From: Okapia johnstoni | Lineage: Eukaryota; Chordata; Mammalia; Artiodactyla; Giraffidae | Direction of reading: 5' to 3' | Assembly (NCBI GenBank): GCA_024291935.2 | Contig: CM044322.1 | Span: forward strand, 23,683,405-23,747,404 | DNA: 64,000 bases | Part shown: in pieces, positions 58,441-64,000 of the stretch | Layout: every line of letters begins with the position of its first letter | Position numbering within the stretch: position 1 is the stretch's first letter | Notes under the pieces: model-generated | What the model was told of the DNA's origin: nothing | The model's input: only the letters and a program-made list of their open reading frames with translations | The model's database searches: none | Translations under genes and position numbers: made by a program

Positions 58441-59000
58441 AGCTCAGTTCAGTTGCTCAGTCATGTCCGACTCTTTGCAACCTCATGGACTGCAGCACAA
58501 CAGGCTTCCCTGTCCATCACCAACTCCCAGAGCTTGCTCTAACTCATGTCCATTCAGTTGGTGATGCCATCCAACCATCTCATCCTCCGTCATCCCCTTC
58601 TCCTCCTGCCTTCAATCTTTCCCAGCATCAGGGTCATGTGACATTAAAAACTGGATTGAAGATTTACTGTGCATGGCCTCGCCCATCAGAACAAGATCCA
58701 GTTTCCCCATAGTCAGTCTCTCCCATCAGGAAGCTTCCATAAGCCTCTTATCCTTATCCATCAGAGGGCAGACAGACTGAAAACCACAATCACAGAAAAC
58801 TAATCAAACTGATTACATGGACCACAGCCTTGTGTAACTCAATAAAACTATGAGCCACCATGTAGGGCCACCCACGACGGACGGGTCATGGTGGAGGGTT
58901 CTGACAAAATGTGGTCTACTGGAAAAGGGAATGGCAAACCACTTCAGTGTTCTTGCCTTGAGAACCCCATGAACAGTATGAAAAGGCAAGAAGACATACA
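58441..59000 (-). mobile_element. BovB LINE with inverted 5' piece and internal deletion (copy L)
   Basis: 58441-58640 is a minus-orientation BovB 3' tail. 58655-59000 is a plus-orientation BovB 5' region, the complement of parts of copy F around 36545-36870 ('caggaagcttccataagcct' and 'agaaccccatgaacagtatg'). The opposite orientation of the two pieces fits a 5' inversion with loss of the coding middle. No coding capacity. Confidence 0.85.
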
Positions 59001-59411
59001 ATAGGCTAGATAAAGTAGATAAAGCTAAATTCTACACCTATTTATCTCTTTCCACTTGTATGAAAAATTTAAACTCATATTTTCCTTGTCTAGTAAAAGT
59101 AAATGTGCTAGAAAATTATAAAGCCCTGTACAAATCTTATTGAAATTGTTCAGATGGAAAGAGAGGTATAGCCTCTCTAGAAAGAAAATTGATCATCTCC
59201 ACCTGGTCTATGAAAAATAATGCTTATATTAAAACTTAACTACTCATGCAGGAGGAAGGAGTGAATAATTAAGTAATGAAACAAATGTTCCATCGTCAAA
59301 AAAGAAAAAAAATCATTCAGCTTTGTGGCAAAGTCATCCAAAATGACATTGTTTTCATCTTCTCTGAAATAGAATAAAAAAGAAAGAAATATTTGAGGAC
59401 TTCTTGAAACT

Positions 59412-60628
59412 GGTAAAAAAAATTTCCCTCAAGAAGATTCAGCTGTTAGAATTTAATGATGTACAAGCTGGGTCTCAAAGAGGCAGAGGAACCAGAGAGC
59501 AAACTGCCAACATTCACTGGATCACGGAGAAGACAAAGGAATTTCAGAAAAACATTTACTTCTCCTTCACTTACTACGCTAAAGTCTTTGACTGTGTGGA
59601 TCACAACAAACTGTGGAAAATTCTTAAAGAAACGGGAATACCAGACCAATTTACCTGTCTCCTGAAAATCTGTATGCAGGTCAATAAGTAACAGAACCAG
59701 ACATGTTTCAAAACTGTAAAAGGAGTATGACAAGGCTATATACTGTCACCCTACTTATTTAATTTATATGTAGAGTACATCATGTAAAATGCCAGGCTGG
59801 ATGAATCACAAGCTGGATTCAAGATTGCCAGGAGAAATATCAACAACCTCAGATATGCAGATGATACCACTCTAAAGGCAAAAACTGAAAAGGAATTCAA
59901 GAACCTCTTAATGAGGGTGAAAAAGAAAAGAGAAAAAGCTGGCTTAAAACTCAACATTTAAAAAACAAAGATCATGGCATCCAGTCCCATCACTTCATGG
60001 CAAATAGAAGGGGTAAAAGTGGAAGTAGGGACAGATTTTCTTTTCTTCAAAATCACTGCGGACAGGGACTGCAGCCATGAAATTAAAAGACACTTGCTCC
60101 CTGGATAGAAAATTATGACAAACCTAGACAGCATATTAAAAACCAGAGACAGCACTTTACCAACAAAGGTCCCTCTAGTCAAAGCTAAGGTTTTTCCAGT
60201 AGTCATGTATGGATATGAGAGTTGGACCAAAAAGAAGACTGAGCACTGAAGAATTGATGCTTTTGAATTTCTGGTGCTGGAGAAGACTTTAGAGAATCCC
60301 CTGGACAGCAAGGAGATTAAACCAGTCAATCCTAAAGGAAATCAACCCTGAATATTCTTTGGAAGGATTGTTGCTGAAGCTGAAGCTCCAGTATTTGGCC
60401 ATCTGATGCAAAGAGCCAACTCACTGGAAAAGACTCTGATGCTGGGCAAGACTGAAGGCAATAGGAGAAGGAGACAGCAGAGGGTGAAATGGTTAAATAG
60501 CATCATCGACTCAATGGACATGAATTTGAGCAAGCTATGAGAGATGACGGAGGACAGAAGAGCCTGGCATACTACACTCCATGGGGTCTCAAGGGGTCGG
60601 ACATGACTTAGCAACTGAACAACAACAG
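59412..60628 (+). mobile_element. BovB LINE, older diverged copy (copy M)
   Basis: A 1.2-kb copy starting in the RT region ('gatgtacaagctgggtctca', encoding DVQAGSQRGRGTREQTANI) and ending 'gcaactgaacaacaaca'. A 95-codon open piece (59404-59691) covers the KVFDCVDHNKLWKIL block. The rest is frame-broken. The ACAACA-type end resembles copy I. Confidence 0.85.
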
Positions 60629-60814
60629 TAACTCATGTGAAAAAAACAGATGATCAACCACTCTAAACTGAAACAAAACACAACGTCAAAGAACGTAACA
60701 GAGATAAACTGAAAGACAAAACAAGTTTTTCGTAAGGTAGAAAAGAAAATCATAAGTAAATTCATCAGACTATGGGAAAAGATGTCTTTCTTTAAAATGT
60801 ATATTCTACATGGA

Positions 60815-60905
60815 AACAGATAATGGTGCACAATCTTGCAAATATACTAAAAACCACCCAACTGTACACTTTAAAATGGTAAATTACATCTCAAAAACAA
60901 AAATT
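60815..60905 (+). mobile_element. Old L1 3'-end fragment
   Basis: 'aaccacccaactgtacactt' followed by 'taaaatggtaaattacatct' is a typical old L1 3' end. Confidence 0.55.
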
Positions 60906-61879
60906 TAGTGTCAAATTGACATTTATATGCAAAACCTTCCAAGATAAGGAAAATATACATAAATGACTGTTATTCATCAGAAATGTGTTTTGCAAGAATC
61001 TACTATTAAGCCATAAATTTCTATATGTTCCAAGATTTATCTTCTCAAAAAAGGAGGGAAAGGGCATTAAGTACATATTTAGTCTCCCTAAGAAGCCACA
61101 AGATTTGAATATCTGAACGGACATGTAAATCCTTTGTTAACCTTCTCCATAAACAGTCTCTATGCGTGAGAACCTTGTGAGAATCTGCTACAGTTTCAGT
61201 TTAGAGTAGTTGATCACTGTGTTTTTTTTTCCCCACATTAGTCACTGATGCTCAGTAAATTCTAATAGCTAGATCCTCTCTTGTGGGAAACATGTTCATA
61301 CCTTTGCAGACCTAAACTGGGAGCTGGGCTGCCTGATCCCCCTGACAGCTACAGCTCTGCTCATACAACAAAGAATGTGGCAATAAAGAAAAGACCCCTG
61401 CCACTTCTGATTAGGAGTTCCATACTCTGGGCAAGACAAGTTCTAGGTTGTCCACCTCAAACAGATAACTGTCACTTCTCTAAAGCCTCCAAAGCCTAGA
61501 AACAACCCCACATAAGCAGGATTTCTCTTTTCCAGGACACACAGGGCAGAAGGCATCTAGGGGAAGTCAGAATAGCATTTCTTTATACTGAGCCGAAAGT
61601 GGTGTTGCTTTTACCTCTGTTCTACAAAAATAAACAAGAGAAACCCCCAGAAGTAAAATCTAATATACATAATTTGTATTTCATTTCAAAATATTACAAA
61701 AAGTAAATACTAAACTGTTATTATAAAATTGTATCATTATAAAAAAGGCATAATTGACTTCATTATAGACTAAGTACTCAATTCAGAAAGCCATCAGTGT
61801 CAGGGAAAAATCCATCCAGCTGGCTCACACTGCCAACCCAAGAAAATACTACTGACCTGAATTATAGGCATCGTGCCTA

Positions 61880-62300
61880 TGATAATTACCATTCACTGAG
61901 TATCTGTGTATTTATAATATTTCCAAAAAGTCTACAAGGTACCTATTAGCCTTGCTTTATAGATATGAAAACAGGAAAAGAATAGTTATTAAGTAATTTG
62001 CCCAAGGACAGAGTTAGTATACAGTTGAGGCAAAACTCAAAACCAACTTAACCAGACCCCAAAGATTCTGCTTTTTCACTGTGAAATGATGCCTCTCAAA
62101 AGAAATATATACAGTAATAACATCTAACATTTACTGAGTGCTTATTTTGTCCTATGCACTTTACACTCCATTTCATGTAACCCCAAAAACATGAGATAGA
62201 GCTAACATTAATCTATTTTTATAAATGAAGAAACAACAGGATGCCAAATGACACCCTAGGTCACATGACTAGTACGACAGTTCAAACAGAGAGACCACAT
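61880..62300 (-). mobile_element. MIR/L2-type fossils, minus orientation
   Basis: Two consecutive reversed MIR-like segments: 'ttgctttatagatatgaaaa' with 'taatttgcccaaggacagag', then 'catttactgagtgcttattt' with 'ggtcacatgactagtacgac'. They are too diverged for a subfamily. Confidence 0.55.
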
Positions 62301-62312
62301 CCTTAACCACTA

Positions 62313-62328
62313 CACACACACACACACG
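62313..62328. repeat. (CA)n microsatellite
   Basis: A short CA run next to the MIR-like segment. Confidence 0.75.
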
Positions 62329-62637
62329 CATTTGCTGCCAATCATTAAGCTCATTACTTAGCAGGCACTGTGTTACATACTTTTCTTTTTCTTTCTCAGA
62401 AGAACCTCCAAGAACAACTAAACAAACTCTAGATTTCTAAAAGTTCAGCAACTATTATTCCTCGACTAAAACAGCCTTTTACTTCACCATTTCAATGAAT
62501 TTTAAGATGGTGTGTTTAACAAAAAAGTAACTTAAATCTAGAAGAAAAATTTAGAAAGTCACCAATACATTAACAATATCTTTACTATATTGCCACAATT
62601 TTATCAATTGTGCAATCTCCCCTCATCCTCAACTATG

Positions 62638-62763
62638 CTGCTGCTGCTGCTAAGTCTCTCCAGTTGTGTCCAACTCCCAGTGACCCCATGGACTGCAGCC
62701 CACCAGGCTCCCCCGTCCATGGGATTCTCCAGGCAAGAGCACTGGAGTGGGGTGCCATTGCCT
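62638..62763 (-). mobile_element. BovA SINE unit with (CTG)n tail, minus orientation
   Basis: A single reversed BovA unit with a short CTG run at the left. Exact 11-bp duplications cctcaactatg lie at 62627-62637 and 62764-62774. Confidence 0.93.
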
Positions 62764-62864
62764 CCTCAACTATGAACACATTCTAAACCTGCATGATTAA
62801 CTCTGCTTTTCCTTTAGTTAACATAATAGTTAGAAAGAGATAGTTATTATTAGCATTTTTGTCA

Positions 62865-64000
62865 TTCTGTCGCTCAGTCCTGTCCAACTCTTTGTGACCC
62901 CTTGAACTACAGCATGCTAGGCTTCCCTGTCCTTCACTATCTCCCAGAGTTTGCTCAAACTCATGTTTATTGAGTCGATGATGCCATCCACCATCTCATC
63001 CTGTCATCCCCTTCTCCTCCTTCCTTCAATCTTTCCCAGCATCAGGGTTTTTTCCAATGACTCAGTTCCTCACATCAGGCGGCCAAAGTACTGGAGTTTC
63101 AGCATCAGTCCTTCCAACAAATACTCAGGACTGATTTCCTTTAGGATTGACTGGTTTGATCTCCTTGCAGTCCAAGGATTCTCAAGAGTCTTCTCCAACA
63201 CCTCAGTTCAAAAGCATCAATTCTTCGGCACTCAGCTCTCTTTATGGTCCAACTCTCACATCGTACATGACTACTGGAAAAACCATAGCTTTGATAATAC
63301 GGACCTTTCTTGGCAAAGTAATATCTATGCTTTTTAATATATGGCTAGGTTTGTCATAGCTCTTCTTCCAAGGAGCAAGCATCTTTCAATTTCATGGCTG
63401 CAATCACCATCCACAGTGATTTTGGAGGCCAAAAAAATCAAGTCTGTCACTGTTTCCACTGTTTCCCCATCTATTTGCCATGAAGCAATGGGACTGGATG
63501 CCATGATCTTAGTTTTTTGAATGCTGAGCTTTAAACCAGCTTTTTCACCCTCCTCTTTCACTTTCATCAAGAGGCTCTTTAGCTCTTCTTCGCTTTCTGC
63601 CCTAAGAATGGTGTCATCTGCGTATCTGAGGTTATTGATATTTCTCCCGGCAATCTTGATTCCAGCTTCATCCAGCCTGGCATTTCGCATGATGTACTCT
63701 GCAAATAAGTTAAACAAGCAGGGTGACAATCCACAGCCTTGACATACTCCTTTCCCAATTTGGAACCAGTCTGTTGTTTCATGTCCAGTTCTAACTGTTG
63801 CTTCTTGGCCTGCATACAGGTTTCTCAGGAGACAGGTAAGGGGTCTGATATTCCCACCTTTTCAAGAATTTTCCATAGTTTGTTGTGATCTACCCAGTCA
63901 AAGGCTTCAGCATAGTCAATGAAGCAGAAGTAGACATTTTTCTGGAATTTTCTTGCTTCTTCTATGATCCAACAGATGTTGGCAACTGGATCTCTGGTTC
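62865..64000 (-). mobile_element. BovB LINE, runs off the window (copy N)
   Basis: The reversed 3' end starts near 62865 ('gtcgctcagtcctgtccaac') and the element is still in its RT region at 64000. A 131-codon frame (63729-63334) contains the YADDTILRAESEEELKSLL motif. Indels break the frame on both sides, so it is a fossil. The 5' extent is unknown because it lies outside the window. Confidence 0.9.

Larger units (their letters stand above)
32227..64000 (-). other. RABGAP1L: RABGAP1L upstream intron (partial)
   Basis: At least 31.8 kb upstream of the start-codon exon, with no CpG-rich promoter-like region, so the first (noncoding) exon is probably beyond 64000. It is packed with BovB copies, SINEs, L2, L1, a mariner MITE, a Tigger-like element and a solo LTR. 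Nothing assignable was seen in 32227-32900, 37651-38008, 45190-45560, 47560-48256, 48663-49426, 49550-51528 (apart from a faint old repeat at 50030-50420), 52201-53690, 54960-55949, 56066-56824, 57119-57723, 59001-59411 or 60906-61880. Confidence 0.75.

Noticed and set aside
1..64000. CRISPR array, phage, operon or other prokaryotic system
   Set aside because: Direct repeats seen are microsatellites or SINE/LINE copies. There are no regularly spaced repeats and no bacterial genes, and the spliced vertebrate gene shows it is nuclear DNA.

Overview
The window is a stretch of ruminant (bovid-type) nuclear DNA. The diagnostic signs are many copies of BovB (an RTE-clade LINE) and of the tRNA-Glu-derived Bov-tA/BovA2 SINEs, plus CHR-type cetartiodactyl SINEs, a ruminant ERVK-like solo LTR, L1 debris, and ancient MIR/L2 and DNA-transposon fossils. 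There is no bacterial, plasmid or phage gene organisation. The species cannot be fixed from sequence alone; cattle, sheep, goat and relatives all fit.

The host gene is RABGAP1L (RAB GTPase activating protein 1 like), on the minus strand. Six consecutive coding exons can be read at 32226-32056, 30453-30261, 21931-21721, 18308-18134, 11137-10980 and 8810-8700. All have canonical AG/GT borders, and their phases join without a break into codons 1-328 plus two bases of codon 329. They encode the N-terminus and the whole PID/PTB domain. The TBC (Rab-GAP) domain and the coiled coil must lie beyond coordinate 1, and the promoter and upstream 5'UTR exon(s) beyond 64000 or unrecognised inside the large upstream intron. 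Exon identity rests on recognising the protein, with no stop or frameshift in any exon.

Everything else is intronic. From 1 to 8.7 kb is the intron after codon 329, holding an old L1 broken by two SINEs, MIR fossils and three 5'-truncated BovB tails with clear target-site duplications. From 8.7 to 32.2 kb, exons alternate with introns carrying BovA2 copies, L1 3' ends and microsatellites. A 1-kb L1 sits only about 93 bp from the acceptor of the 21.9 kb exon. From 32.2 to 64 kb is one long intron dominated by BovB: nine of the 14 copies, including a nearly 4 kb copy and a copy with a 304-codon open reverse transcriptase segment. It also holds L2, an ancient L1 ORF2 block and an LTR. BovB makes up roughly a fifth of the window.

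I found no convincing new biological system. The observations most worth checking are structural: a near-perfect fold-back SINE between one pair of target duplications (9.1-9.3 kb), two BovB copies with inverted 5' pieces (39.5 and 58.6-59.0 kb), a tail-to-tail BovB inverted repeat (39.6-43.6 kb), and an out-of-frame upstream ATG overlapping the RABGAP1L start codon.
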